Assembly (NCBI GenBank): GCA_013146195.2
Contig: CM028380.1
Location: 86,926,049-86,990,048 of the forward strand
From: Codonopsis lanceolata
Taxonomy: Eukaryota; Streptophyta; Magnoliopsida; Asterales; Campanulaceae
Length of the DNA stretch: 64,000 bases
Direction of reading: 5' to 3'
Position numbers and translations under genes: made by a program. Below the pieces are notes generated by a model. It was not told the DNA's origin. It did no database searches and saw only the letters and a program-made list of their open reading frames with translations. This document shows positions 44,452-56,843 of this stretch, piece by piece (positions within the stretch are counted from its first letter, which is position 1; each line of letters starts with the position of its first letter).

Positions 44452-47400
44452 GATCAGCGAGGTGTTCCCGAATCTTCTACCGTGATCGGAGGTACTCTTT
44501 CAGTCTTCGGTCATCATGCTCGAGTTCTTATAGATCCGGGGTCTACTCATTCTTATGTTGCATCGCATTTCCTAGAACATTTATGTGTATTGCCTTACCT
44601 TATGTGCTTGAGGTGTCTACACCGTTGGGTGATTGCTTGTTGGCGTCTGAGGTCTATAGAGACTGTGATGTGCTTGTTCATGATCGAGTCTTGCATGCTG
44701 ATTTGGTAGTATTGCCTATTAGAGACTTTGATGTGATTCTTGGTATGGATTGGCTATGTGTACATCATGCTTTAGTTGACTGCCGTAGTAAGAAAGTAAC
44801 TTTTGCCATGCCCGGTATTCCGGAGTTTGTGTTTTCGGGTGATCATGCTATGAGTGGGGTTCATATTATTTCTGCTTTGCGGGCTAGACAACTCTTATCG
44901 CGCGGGTGTACGGGGTATTTAGCTTGTGTTCTTGATACTAGCATGTCTTCTGCTAAGCTAGAGGATATTCCGGTAGTTAATGAGTTCCCTGATGTCTTTT
45001 CTTCCGAGTATCCTTTGCCTCCCGACCGAGAACTAGAGTTCTGTATTGAACTATTGCCAGGGACTTCGCCTATTTCTAGGGCACCTTACCGTATGGCTCC
45101 GGCGGAGTTGCGAGAGTTGAAGGATCAGCTGCAGGAACTTCTAGATAGGGAGTTCATTAAACCGAGTGTATCTCCTTGGGGTGCACCGGTGTTGTTTGTG
45201 AGAAAGAAGGATGGTAGTTTGCGACTTTGTATAGACTATCGACAGTTGAACCAGGCTACTATTAAGAATAGGTATCCCTTACCACACATCGATGATCTTT
45301 TTGATCAACTCCGGGGTTCAGTTGTCTATTCCAAGTTTGACTTGAGGAGCGGCTATCACCAGTTGAGGGTTAGAGCGGAGGATGTCCCGAAGACAGCCTT
45401 CCGTACGCGTTATGGTCACTATGAGTTTGTTGTGATGCCATTTGGGTTGACCAACGCGCCTGCAGTTTTCATGGACCTGATGAATAGGGTTTTTCATGAG
45501 TATCTCGATTGCTTTGTAGTGGTGTTTATTGATGACATTCTTGTGTACTCCAAGTCACGAGAGGAACATGCGAATCACTTGAGAGAAGTTCTTTCTATCC
45601 TGCGGAAGAAGCAGCTTTACGCGAAATTTAGTAAGTGTGCTTTCTGGCTTGAGCAAGTTTCTTTTCTAGGGCACGTGGTGTCTAGGGATGGTATCGCGGT
45701 GGATCCATCCAAGATTGAGGCGATTACTAAGTGGAAGACGCCTAGTACGGTAACCGAGGTTCGTAGTTTCTTGGGCTTGGCAGGTTATTACCGTAGGTTC
45801 ATTGAGGGGTTTTCGAAGATCGCTACTCCGATGACTAACTTGACTCAGAAGAAGTCTACTTTTATATGGAGTGATAAGTGCGAGGCTAGTTTTCAGGAGT
45901 TGAAGAGGAGATTGACTACGGCTCCTATTTTGGCATTGCCTAGTGGTTCGGAGAACTTTGTGATTTATAGCGACGCTTCGCTAGAAGGCTTAAGGCGTAC
46001 TTATGCAGTAATGGGAGAGTTATTGCCTATGCTTCGAGGAAGCTATCACCTTATGAGCAGAATTACCCGACACATGACCTTGAATTGGCAGCCTATTATC
46101 TTTGCACTTCACAAGTGGAAGCATTATCTTTACGGGCTAAGTTTGAAATATTCACCGATCATAAGAGTTTGAAGTATCTCTTTTCACAAAAAGAGTTGAA
46201 TATGCGATGCAGGCGATGGATGGAGAAACTTAAGGATCATGATCGCACTATTTCATATCATCCCGGAAAGCTAATGTTGTGCGATGCCTTGAGTAGGAAG
46301 GCGATATGTCTTGTTTGATGATGAAGGAGTGGAAGATGCTTGAGGACGCCCGAGAATGGAGTCCAGCCATAGTGAGCATAGGGTTATCTTTGCTAGCGAC
46401 GTGCTACGCCCGCATTGTTTGAGTTGATTAAGAAGGCTCAAGTTTTCGATTCTCGAAGTCGATGAAAATTATTGATGGCTTGGGTGATGGTAAGACACCG
46501 AGTTTGCTTTGAACACCGATGGGATTTTGACTTTTCGGGTAGAGTTTGTGTGCCTTCTACCGACAAGGGTTTATGGTTCTTGGATGAGGCTCAAGGCCAA
46601 GTATACTATACATCCGTGGAGTACCAAAATGTATGTGGATTTGAAGAGACGCTTTGGGAACGGATGAAACGAGAGATAAAGTACTATGTATCTAGATGTT
46701 TGACGTGTCAGAAAGTTAGGCCGAACACCGAGACCCGCCGTTTACTACCACTGAGATACCGAGTGGAAATGGGAGCATATCACCATGGATTTTGTGACAG
46801 ATCGCCACGCACTGCCGAGGATTCGATGCATTGGGTTGTGGGATAGGTTGACCAAATCTTCACATTTTATTCCCTGCTATGGCGACTTATAGTTTGAGCC
46901 GCTGGTCGCTATATGTCCAGACATCGTGAGATTGCACGGCATTCAGCTAGCATTGTTTCGAGTAGACCCTGTCACTTCTAGATTTTTGGCATTCCTCAGT
47001 GATGCTTGGGGACGGTTAAACTTTTAGTACGGCTTTTCACCCGAGCAATGACGGTCACGGAGATTGATTCAGTATTGAGGATCTATCATGCTTGTGTACG
47101 GATTTCAAAGGTAGTTGATTCACATTTACCGTTAGCTTTAGTTCATATAATAACAGCTACAACAAGATTGAGATGGCGCCATACGAGGCTTTATATGGGC
47201 GCAAGTGTCGCTCACCGATTTGCCGGGATGAGGTTGGTGAAGCTAAACTGGGGGTTCTGAGATGGCACAACAAATACCGGTAGTCATGAAGCTTATTAGA
47301 GATAGATTGCCATGCCCCTGCAGAGACGTAAGAGTTACGCGGATAACCGGAGACGGACTTAGAATTTCGTGTCAGTGACTCAGATTCTTGAAAGTATTTC

Positions 47401-47572
47401 CTGGCGGTACTAAGCGATTCGGGAAGAAGGTAAACTTACCTAGATTCATGGACCATTCGAGATCCTAAAGGATTGGAGCTAGCGATCTAGCATTGCCACC
47501 TTCTATATCGATGTTCATGACGATTTCATGTCTCGATGCTACGCAAATACTTGAAGGATGAATCGCATGTCT
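44452..47572 (+). pseudogene. pol of the chromovirus-like element (PR-RT-RH-INT), frame-disrupted
   Basis: Protease: VLIDPGSTHSYVA near 44525. Reverse transcriptase is uninterrupted in one frame (44670-45990). RNase H starts FVIYSDASLEGL, is shifted near 45995, and resumes with FEIFTDHKSLKYLFSQKELN and ending DALSRKA. Integrase: REIKYYVSRCLTCQKVRPNT, then pieces of MDFVTDLP, WVVVDRLTKSSHFIP, and a C-terminal SMLRKYLKDESHV split by shifts just before the gap. Indels cluster in RNase H and integrase, so the polyprotein is not intact as assembled. Confidence 0.8.
44583..46172 (+). CDS. Longest intact pol reading frame (reverse transcriptase)
   Basis: A 529-codon frame covers the protease-RT linker, the complete RT and the start of RNase H. 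RT blocks are LRLCIDYRQLNQATIKNRYP, LPHIDDLFDQLRGSVVYSKF, DLRSGYHQLRV, FGLTNAPAVFMDLMNRVF and the catalytic FIDDILVYSKS (near 45525), then FLGHVVSRDGI and VRSFLGLAGYYRRFIEGFS. Both catalytic Asp residues of the [YF]xDD motif are present. Codons upstream of about 44670 and downstream of about 45995 are affected by frameshifts, so true polyprotein ends differ from this frame. Confidence 0.8.
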   Translation: MCIALPYVLEVSTPLGDCLLASEVYRDCDVLVHDRVLHADLVVLPIRDFDVILGMDWLCVHHALVDCRSKKVTFAMPGIPEFVFSGDHAMSGVHIISALRARQLLSRGCTGYLACVLDTSMSSAKLEDIPVVNEFPDVFSSEYPLPPDRELEFCIELLPGTSPISRAPYRMAPAELRELKDQLQELLDREFIKPSVSPWGAPVLFVRKKDGSLRLCIDYRQLNQATIKNRYPLPHIDDLFDQLRGSVVYSKFDLRSGYHQLRVRAEDVPKTAFRTRYGHYEFVVMPFGLTNAPAVFMDLMNRVFHEYLDCFVVVFIDDILVYSKSREEHANHLREVLSILRKKQLYAKFSKCAFWLEQVSFLGHVVSRDGIAVDPSKIEAITKWKTPSTVTEVRSFLGLAGYYRRFIEGFSKIATPMTNLTQKKSTFIWSDKCEASFQELKRRLTTAPILALPSGSENFVIYSDASLEGLRRTYAVMGELLPMLRGSYHLMSRITRHMTLNWQPIIFALHKWKHYLYGLSLKYSPIIRV

Positions 47573-47672
47573 NNNNNNNNNNNNNNNNNNNNNNNNNNNN
47601 NNNNNNNNNNNNNNNNNNNNNNNNNNNNNNNNNNNNNNNNNNNNNNNNNNNNNNNNNNNNNNNNNNNNNNNN
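47573..47672. other. Assembly gap (100 N)
   Basis: Exactly 100 N, the conventional length for a scaffold gap of unknown size. It falls between the end of the integrase and a microsatellite; the 3' end of the retrotransposon is not found on its right side. Confidence 0.99.
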
Positions 47673-48400
<728 letters not shown>

Positions 48401-48740
48401 TTTTTTACAAAAATTAAAATTAAAATTACTAAATCCAATTTATGCATCGTGATACATAAATTAAAATTACATTATTCAATGTACAAAAACACCAAAGATC
48501 AAAGTGGGTGGTCAAAGAAAAAACTTTGTAGATCCACTAGTTGGGAGGATCTAAGTCCGTGAAAGATATTGATCACGCCTGGTCAAGTACTTCTTTGGAG
48601 GAAGAAAGTTTGTTAATGACGCCCAACCATTTTTGTGGACCAAAGTGCCATGTATTCAATCGGGTTGATCCGCAAATCAAATCGAGAAAAATCGAACCAG
48701 CCTAACATCGTTAAAAACCCGAGGGCCGAGGTTGAGAAAG
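48401..48740. other. Unassigned spacer before the satellite
   Basis: AT-rich up to about 48490, then mixed composition. No recognised feature. Confidence 0.4.
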
Positions 48741-50850
48741 TGGTTACGTTACGTTACGCTACATACGCCACGCTGCGCTAGTTACATTACATTACGCCAC
48801 GCGAGTTACATTACGTTGCGCCACGTTATTACGCGCACGTTACGTTAAGTTAAATTACGTTAAGTAAAATTACATTAAGTTAGTTAATTAAATTAAGTTA
48901 AGTTAAGTTGCTAAGCTTACATTACGTTAAGTTATACCATTTCGCCAATAGCGTAGCGTGTTTTCATGTTATAATGGTTCATCGTAGTCCATTATAACAT
49001 TTCGCCAATAGGCGTAGCTGTTAAGTTAAGTTACATTGCTAAGTTAAGTTATGAATTACGTTAAGTTAAGTTACATTACGCAAGTTGTTACATTACGTTA
49101 AGTTAAGTTAAGTTACGCAGTTAAGTTAAATTATGTTGTTAAGTTGAAGTTGTTAACTTTACGTTAAGTTACAACATTTCGCCATAGACGAGTGTGTTTC
49201 ATGTTATAATGGTCAATTGTATTCCATTATACCATTTCGCCAATAGGCGTAAGCGTGTTTTCATGTTATAACGTCAATCGTACTCCATTATACCATTTCG
49301 GTCAATAAGCGTAGCGTGTTTTCATGTTATAATGGTTCATCGTAGTCCATTATAACATTTCGCCAATAGGCGTAACGTGTTAAGTTAAGTTACATTACAT
49401 TAATTTACATTACGTTAAGTTGTTACGTTAAGTTGCTACGCTACGTTAAGTTACGTTACGTTAAGTTAAATTACGTTACGTTACGCGCTGTTGTTAAATT
49501 ACGTTGTTACGTTACGTTAAGTATAACATTACGTTAAGTTGTTATATTACATTTAAGTTAAGTTACACACGTTAAGTTGCTGTTGCTAAGTTACGTTGCT
49601 GTTGTTAAGTTACGTTAAGTTAATAAGTTAAATTATGTTAAGTTGTTAAGTTAACTTACGTTACGTTAAGTTACAACATTTCGCCAATAGACGTAGCGTG
49701 TTTTCATGTTATAATGGTCAATTGTATTCCATTATACCATTTCGCCAATAGGCGTAGCGTGTTTTCATGTTATAACGGTCAATCGTACTCCATTATACCA
49801 TTTCGTCAATAGGCGTAGCGTTTTTCATGTTATAATGGTCCATCATACTCCATTATACCATTTCGCCAATAGGCGTAGCGTGTTTTCATCTCGATAATGG
49901 TTCATCGTAGTCCATTATAACATTTCGCCAATAGGCGTAGCGTGTTAAGTTAAGTTACATTACGTTAATTTACATTACGTTGCTAAGTTACTACGTTAAG
50001 TTACGCTACGTTACGTTAAATTACGTGTTGTTAAGTAACATTACGTTAAGTTAAGTTATATTACATTTTAAGTTACATTACGCTAAGTTGCTGTTAAGTT
50101 ACGCTACGCCAAGTTACGTTGCTAAGTTAAGTTAAGTTACGCTAGTTAAGTTTAAGTTAAATTATGTTAAGTTAAGTTAAGTTAACTTACGCACGTTAAG
50201 TTATAACATTTCGCCAATAGGCGTAGCGTGTTTTCATGTTATAATGGTCCATTGTACTCCATTATACCATTTCGCCAATGGGCGTAGTGTGTTTTCATGT
50301 TATAACGGTCAATCGTACTCCATTATACAATTTCATCAATAGGCGCGTGCTTTCATGTTATAATGGTTCATCGTATCTCATTATAACATTTCACCAATAG
50401 GCGATCGTGGTTTCATGTTATAATGGTCCATCAGTAGTCAATTATAACATTTCGCCAATAGGCGTAGCGTGTTTTCATATTATAATGGTTCATCGTATCC
50501 ATTATACCATTTCGCCAATAGGCGCGTTAGCGTGTTAAGTTGTTACATTACGTGTAAGTTAAGTTAAGTTACATTACATTGCTAAGTTGCTGCTGCTGTT
50601 GCTTAAGTTACGTTAAGTTAAGTTACGCTTAAGTTGCTGTTAAGTTACGCTACGTTAAAGTTAAGTTACATTATGTTAAATTACGTTAAGTTAAATTACG
50701 TTAAGTTGTTGCTTGTTGTTACACGTTAAGTTGTTGCTAAGTTAAGTTAAGTTGTTGTTAAGTTACGCTACGCTTAAGTTAAATTACGTTAAGTTAAGTT
50801 ACATTACGCTAAATTAAGTTATATTACGTTAAGTTGTTAAGTTGTAATGT
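48740..50850. repeat. Higher-order satellite: 61-bp hairpin units in a GTTAA/GTTAC pentamer array
   Basis: The background is a degenerate pentamer array (GTTAA, GTTAC, ATTAC, GTTGC). Four blocks of a 61-bp unit are embedded: about 48932-49015 (2 units), 49166-49372 (4), 49675-49942 (5) and 50201-50535 (6). The unit contains CCATTATAACA at one end and TGTTATAATGG at the other, an 11-bp inverted repeat. In the loop is CGCC-AATA-GGCG, a second hairpin. The last three blocks repeat about every 510-530 bp. There is no coding frame. Confidence 0.85.
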
Positions 50851-51092
50851 GAATATTTTAATTTTTATATTGATGCTAATCATTTAATTATTGATATTAT
50901 ATTGTCAAATGAAATATAGAAATCCACTAATTAATGTTCAACAGTCAAATCCAAATAAATTTTGCTTTGTAGTTTAATTGTGTTTCAATATTGTTTGATT
51001 TAATTGATTAATTCCATCGATGATGTTTAAAGTTTGACAAATACTATGTTTTAAAAAATTGAGTAAAAATAAATTTTTTTAATGATTAATGC

Positions 51093-51093
<1 letters not shown>

Positions 51094-51127
<34 letters not shown>
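51094..51127. repeat. (TA)n microsatellite
   Basis: A TA run of about 17 units. Confidence 0.95.
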
Positions 51128-51130
<3 letters not shown>

Positions 51131-51184
51131 CAGTGTGACAACATACAAATGTAAAATGACTTTACTTAAACTAAATTCAGTACG

Positions 51185-51685
51185 TTAACGACGGAAATTC
51201 CGTAGCTTTATTATATTTAGCGACGGAAATTTAGCGACGGAAATTCCGTAGCTAATTTAGCGACGGAAATTTAGCGACGGAAATTCCGTATCTAATTTAT
51301 TAAATTTAGCGACGGAAATTCCGTAGCTAATTTAATAAATTAGCTACGGAATTTCCGTCACTAAATTTAATAAATTTAGTGACGGAATTTCCGTCGCTAT
51401 TTTATTATATTTAGTGACGGAGTCATCCGTAGCCAATCGGAAACGGAAATATTGATATTAGCGACGGAAATTCCGTCGCTAATGTTGGCACACATTTCCA
51501 AAAAAATTAGCGACGGAGATATGTAGAATATTCTTAAAAGATGCTTTTTGGCGACGGAATTTGGCGACGGGAGTAATTCCGTCGCTAATAATAATTTAGA
51601 AACGGAATTCCGTCACTAATTTAAAGTTTCCGTCGCTAATTAGCAACGGACATTTCCGTCGCTAATTATCTGTTTTCTAGTAGTG
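51185..51685 (-). mobile_element. CACTA (En/Spm) element end with palindromic subterminal repeats
   Basis: Ends CTGTTTTCTAGTAGTG at 51685, the complement of the CACTA terminus CACTACTAGAAAACAG. Inside are more than ten copies of GCGACGGAAATTCCGTCGC or half-sites in both orientations, the usual subterminal transposase-binding repeats of such elements. The opposite terminus was not found; it may be lost or lie beyond the satellite. Confidence 0.65.
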
Positions 51686-51689
51686 AGAT

Positions 51690-53460
51690 AATCATTTTAG
51701 GACGGAAAATGAAAGAGAAAATACATTTAGGAACAAATGTCTTACGTTAGATAAATTTTTGCATGTTTTAAAAGTCGTAATTACAATATATTTAGGAATC
51801 ACATGACCTTGTTAGAAATGAAATTTATTTTCTAAATAATTAAGTCTCTTGGTTAAGATTTTTTGTCAAAATTAGATTTTTCTCCCATTTTTGGCCTTTT
51901 TGCATGCAAAAATTTTTACTTTAAAAAGTACAATTTTTTCTATTAATAGAGACTTGATTTACCTCATTTAGACACCAATTATTTTTTTCTCTAAATATGG
52001 TGGGGGTATGTAAAGTTATTGAACATAAAATAGTAAGGTATGTAAAATTATTGGAGTTTGTGTCAAGCTGTTGGAAGAGTTTTTTTGTTTAGGGTAACTT
52101 AGAGCATGAACAAGAGTTTGCATCATACAACTCAAATCAAACACAACCTATTAAAAACAAATAAAATAATCAATTTTATAATCATTTGATTCAAAACCAA
52201 AAAACTCATATAACAGTGACACAGAATCCAATATTTTTACATATCCCACCAGATTTATCTCCATTACTTTTTAAAAAAATCTTCAAAAAATGGCTAAAAA
52301 CTTGAAAAATTATAGAATTTTTTTTCTGATATCCAAATGAAAAAAAAAAAACAAAGTCTCTATTTATAGTTAAAAATATATACTTTAATTCATGAAAAAA
52401 ATATTTTTTCCCCAAAAATTAGCTAAGACAAACACTGGTAGAAAAGTTTTTTTTTGAAATTGTCAATGTGGAAAGAGAATGGCAGAGGCGTCAGCGGTTG
52501 CAGGGCCATTACGTTTTTTTTTTTACTACAAAATGATGTTGTTTTGTGTAGTTTTTGGCTAAAACACAATTGTTTTACTTGATGTGTATGGTTTTGATTT
52601 GTATCTTGGATTGATCCAAATCAAACCAAATTAAATAAGAATTGAATTTGATTTCTTTTTAAACCACCGTTGGAAGCTTTGATTTATTAAGATTTTTTTT
52701 AAAAACTCCGTTGTCACTGCTGTTATGGCTATCAAATAAATTTTTAAATCATTTTAATAGGTTAATTATCAAATGAGAAACAAATAAAATACTCTCTTGA
52801 AATTAGTTTTAGGGTGATTTAGGACTAGTCATCGCGTAGGTTAAGCATGAGATTTGTTGACAAAGGTTAGGCATGCCGGGTGTTAAGATTTGGGGGATTT
52901 GCTGATAAGGTGAAATGGTTTCACAATTATAGTTTGGAACAGGTCGGTCCTGATATTTTTGGGGCCTTGTTTTAAATTTAAATTTAGACCCCAAAATTAA
53001 TAAAAGATATTTAAAAAGATAAAAATAAATTACATATTTTATAATATTATAATATTAATATTATTTTTTTTACTAATGCATGAAGGTCCAAAATCTCTAA
53101 ATCTTCTAGTAACTATGAAAGAAATGAAATAACTGGATTTATTCTTTAAAATATAATAAGATAAAGTTGCTTGACCACGGAGCCGAAGCCCCACCCAAAG
53201 ACGCAGTTGCCAAGCCATTAGTGTATACTGTGTTTTAATGTTTATTTTCAGAAAAATAATAATATAAAATTAACAATGGAGATAGGAGATTAATTAACAA
53301 GAAGTCAACTGGAGAGAACTAGGGAGGGAGATTGGGTTGGGCGAATATGAAATAAGTAATATAATAATAATAAATTATAACAATATTATAAACCCATACT
53401 CTATTACTCTCTTCTTTATTTTAAAAAGAAATCAAATAATGCAGATTAAACAATCGCCCT
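51690..53460. other. AT-rich intergenic stretch
   Basis: No coding domain. 52950-52990 (TTTTTGGGGCCTTGTTTTAA) resembles short GGGGCC-containing repeats near 19700 and 56890. Nothing else is supported. Confidence 0.4.
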
Positions 53461-54007
53461 ATAGATGTTTAGTTAGTTAGTTGTTTACCTTCACCGGAGA
53501 TCAAATGACAATTGGTCAATGGTCAATTCCCGAAAAGATCTACCCTCCTTAAACCCCCTTCGCCGCCTTCGGCCTTCACCCAAAGGTCCCAAACGGCGAC
53601 CACTGAAAAATTCCGATCAATTTGTAAACTGCAAATTTTGAAATAAAGTGTGTTTGGAAGGTCGATTTGCTTTCTGAATCCCGTTGATATATTAGATGGA
53701 TTGGGCGTCAAATTTGCTTTAATTAAGGAGAAAATTGAGGGGGAAACCAACTAGGATATGGTATGTTGCCATCTTCAAACGATTTGACGGAGAATTTTAG
53801 ATGCTAGAAAGAGAACGAACGAAGTAATGAGAGAAAGGAAGTCAGCTGATCTAGATCTTTTTGAAATTCGAATTTTCCGGTTTCCCAAGGTAAGTAGGTA
53901 ACTAGTTACGGTACGTTGTTTGATTAATATTAAGTGATTACAAAAAAAATTAAAAAAAATCCTTGAGCTGGGTAATTTGGTTGGGGTGTTGGGCTATAGT
54001 AGAAATG
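53461..54007 (+). other. Possible 5' exon with a consensus splice donor
   Basis: A mixed-composition, gene-like stretch ends at TTTCCCAAG/GTAAGTAGG (53889/53890). An ATG at 53827 opens 21 codons (MRERKSADLDLFEIRIFRFP then K) up to the donor. No protein family is recognised and no downstream exon is seen before the solo LTR. Speculative. Confidence 0.2.
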
Positions 54008-54012
54008 TAAAA

Positions 54013-56838
54013 TGTGACAGCCCGACCCGGACCCCAATGCGAGATCCCGAATCGTGCCGTCCAAATAATCAAGATAAACACAAGCATGCGCAAGTAGGTT
54101 CACGAAATTCATGTGGCGCAACATTTCAGACAATTAACAACTCGGCTACACTTGGCCGGAAAACAACCTGAATTAAACAAGTCATCGGCGACGTTACAGC
54201 CGGAACCCAACAACTACTCCTACAATTAACGCATGCATATAAAACCTCAACGGCCACAACATGCCGGAGACAATAACAACAATAATACTTTAACAAGCTT
54301 TAGCGGAAGAAACTGTGATGAACCATACACATGTGAACAAGCTCGACGTATAAGTCGGCATACCAAAAGATTTACAAGTATCAAATATTTAAGTTACTAC
54401 AACATACAAAACCCCAAGCCAAGTCTACATGACTTGCTTCCCAACGTCCTTTCCAAAATAAAAGATTAATCAATTAAAGTCCAAAAGAGCAACCTCGCTC
54501 ACAACGTCCAAGCGAGCACGTGAATCTAGCGTGGGACGTCTCCTCGGCTTTGATCTAAGGAAAACAAAGCAAACAAATAGGGTAAGTCGAAAGACTTAGT
54601 AAGTTACCAAAATATGCATGTTCATACTATAGCATGACATTTATCACAAATATGGCATGTTATCATCATTTAACACTTAGCACCTTATTCACATAAGTGC
54701 GTAAAGTAAATCATACAAGTAGGATATGATAGTCACGGCCGCTTCGTAGCTCCTGCAAAACATTCTGTTACTGGTTCGTGCCATCGATGTTATGTGAATT
54801 CATCGACTATCGTCGAGTCGTACTCGATCTCAATAGCAAGCCAATGCGGCACTTAACTGATACGGCAAAGGGGCTACTTCCCCACTGCGGCCCACAGTGG
54901 AGGGGTGTGTGAAGTCCCAGGTGCGGCGATCCATAGCAAACACGAATCCCATAATTCGTGAAGGCGATGCATCGTCCCACCCTGACTTGATAAACAAACC
55001 AAATTATGCCAGCTGGACTCAATGCAATGCACAAGTAGATATTTACTTGACTTAAACCAATTAAGGACCGAATTCGACAAGAGCGAATTCGACCAACCAA
55101 GTAGGGGTTAATCTCTACTATAAAATCATATCAAGGCAATTAGATTGCACAAAACCAAATCTTTCACAACAACTTGTTATAAACAATCAACCAAGCTCAT
55201 ACTTGAGTAAACCAAGTCAAACGGTGTCCAAACTTCGTAGGGATTGAAATTAGAGCTAAACATGTTCAATTCTTCCCTAGAGTCGACTCCGTTGAGTCTT
55301 TTCACTAAATTCCCAATTTTGGGGAAATTGAAGCTATATGCTTCATAACCCAACTTAGGTCACTTCTAAGTTCAACAAGGGTATAATTTCACCTAAAACA
55401 TTTTAATATAATTCATGTTCTTCATGTAGTCCAATATTGAGGATACAACACATAACCATTTTCACAAATACCACATAGGCATAATTTAGGGCATTCCCAA
55501 ATAATTCCACTTTCATCAACAAACATACCACATATTTCTAACATGTTCAAGACCTCAATTAACATGATGAAAGAGTAATTTCAACATTCAAAGGCAAGAA
55601 ATCAACCTAGACATGCTCCTAACAAAATCATACATTCAAAATTCGTAGGAAGCAATTATGTGTCCTCATTGACCTCACACATCATAGACTTTGTTTCCTT
55701 AGGGTCAATGAGAGCTAAAATGAAGAAGAGTAACTTACCTAGCTTGAGTGAAAACTCAAGAGAATCCAAATCTAAACGGTGAAGTCGTTCCTTTCGTCTC
55801 ACCCGTCGAGAATCCGAAGTTTGGCGGCGATCGAACGGTGGAATCCTTGGGGATTGAAGGAAGAAGATGAAGCTAGGGCTCAAAACTCAAGCCCCCAACT
55901 CTCTCTCTCTAACTTGAAGAAATAGGATGAACAAATGAAGGGTTTCCAGAAAATTTGGTCAAGACTTGGGTATTTATACCTCCAATTAAGAGAAGGGTAC
56001 AAGAGGTATTTCTCAAGTGCAATTAGTGAGAATTAGGAAGTTAACAAACACTTAACCAAACTAAATTAACCTCTAATTGATGTTAGGACTTGATTAGGAC
56101 TAAGTGTGGGTATTTAGGAAGGGTTTAGAGGGGGTTTAAAGGGGGTAGGATAGGCATTTCACGACCTAACTCAAAACAGGGCAAGAAAAATCCCGTAGCA
56201 GATCTGCAGGTGAGGCGGGCGCCTCACCTAGCTCCATGCGGCCGCCTCATTCTCTGAGGCCATTCCCAAGTTCAGTCCATTTTGAATTTGCTCTCTGCAG
56301 TTGAGGCGGGCGCCTCACCATGCGGCCGCCTCGGCTAATGTCTAAAACTTGATCTAAACTTGATCTAAATGGTCCCAAACTTTGGGCAACCATTCTAAGG
56401 TCTAACCCTACTCAAACGAGTCGGAAACACACCCGAACAACTCGAACAAGATAGAACAAGGCGCGAACCACGCATTTATTTATGAACAACGAATCAAACT
56501 ACAATCAAACACCATTCAAACTAGGATAACTTGGACATGAAAGAGACTTGTTTCAACATGGTTAAGGCCTGAATATTAAGCCAAGAACTCAACGAACACT
56601 TCGTACGTCGAAATAGAAGCAAATACGAGCAACGAGAGGAATCGCTAAGGTCAACTACAACGCGATTAAACCGGCGATTCAACAAACAAGTTTATATGAT
56701 TCTAAGCATGTTATGGACTTCTAGAATGATCTATGAATGATTCTAAGACGTTAATATATCAAGTAAACAAGTTCACAATCAACCAAGAAAGTATAAAAAC
56801 AAGCATAGAATGCACATGCAAGATTATGGGGCGTTACA
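54013..56838 (-). mobile_element. Solo LTR of the chromovirus-like family
   Basis: 2826 bp. On the minus strand it starts TGTAACGCCCCATAATC and ends GGGTCGGGCTGTCACA. It is flanked by a perfect 5-bp target duplication TAAAA (54008-54012 and 56839-56843). No internal coding region is present; it aligns end to end with the 5' LTR at 40122-43100, including the GC-rich GGCGCCTCACC / GCGGCCGCCTC motifs (56215-56335). The minus-strand TATA box TATAAATACC lies near 55972. It arose by recombination between two LTRs of one element. Confidence 0.85.
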
Positions 56839-56843
56839 TAAAA

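Larger units (their letters stand above)
40122..47572 (+). mobile_element. Ty3/gypsy chromovirus-like (Del/Tekay-type) retrotransposon, 3' end lost in gap
   Basis: 5' LTR (40122-43100), primer-binding site, gag and pol in protease, reverse transcriptase, RNase H, integrase order, then an assembly gap. The gene order and integrase C-terminal phrase SMLRKYLKDESHV are typical of chromoviruses, whose chromodomain would follow in the missing part. The same LTR family forms the solo LTR at 54013-56838. Confidence 0.85.

Noticed and set aside
48932..50535. CRISPR array
   Set aside because: Repeated 61-bp units have no unique spacers, and this is plant nuclear DNA; it is a satellite.
54233..55100. 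Short frames on both strands
   Set aside because: They lie entirely inside the solo LTR, which is non-coding.
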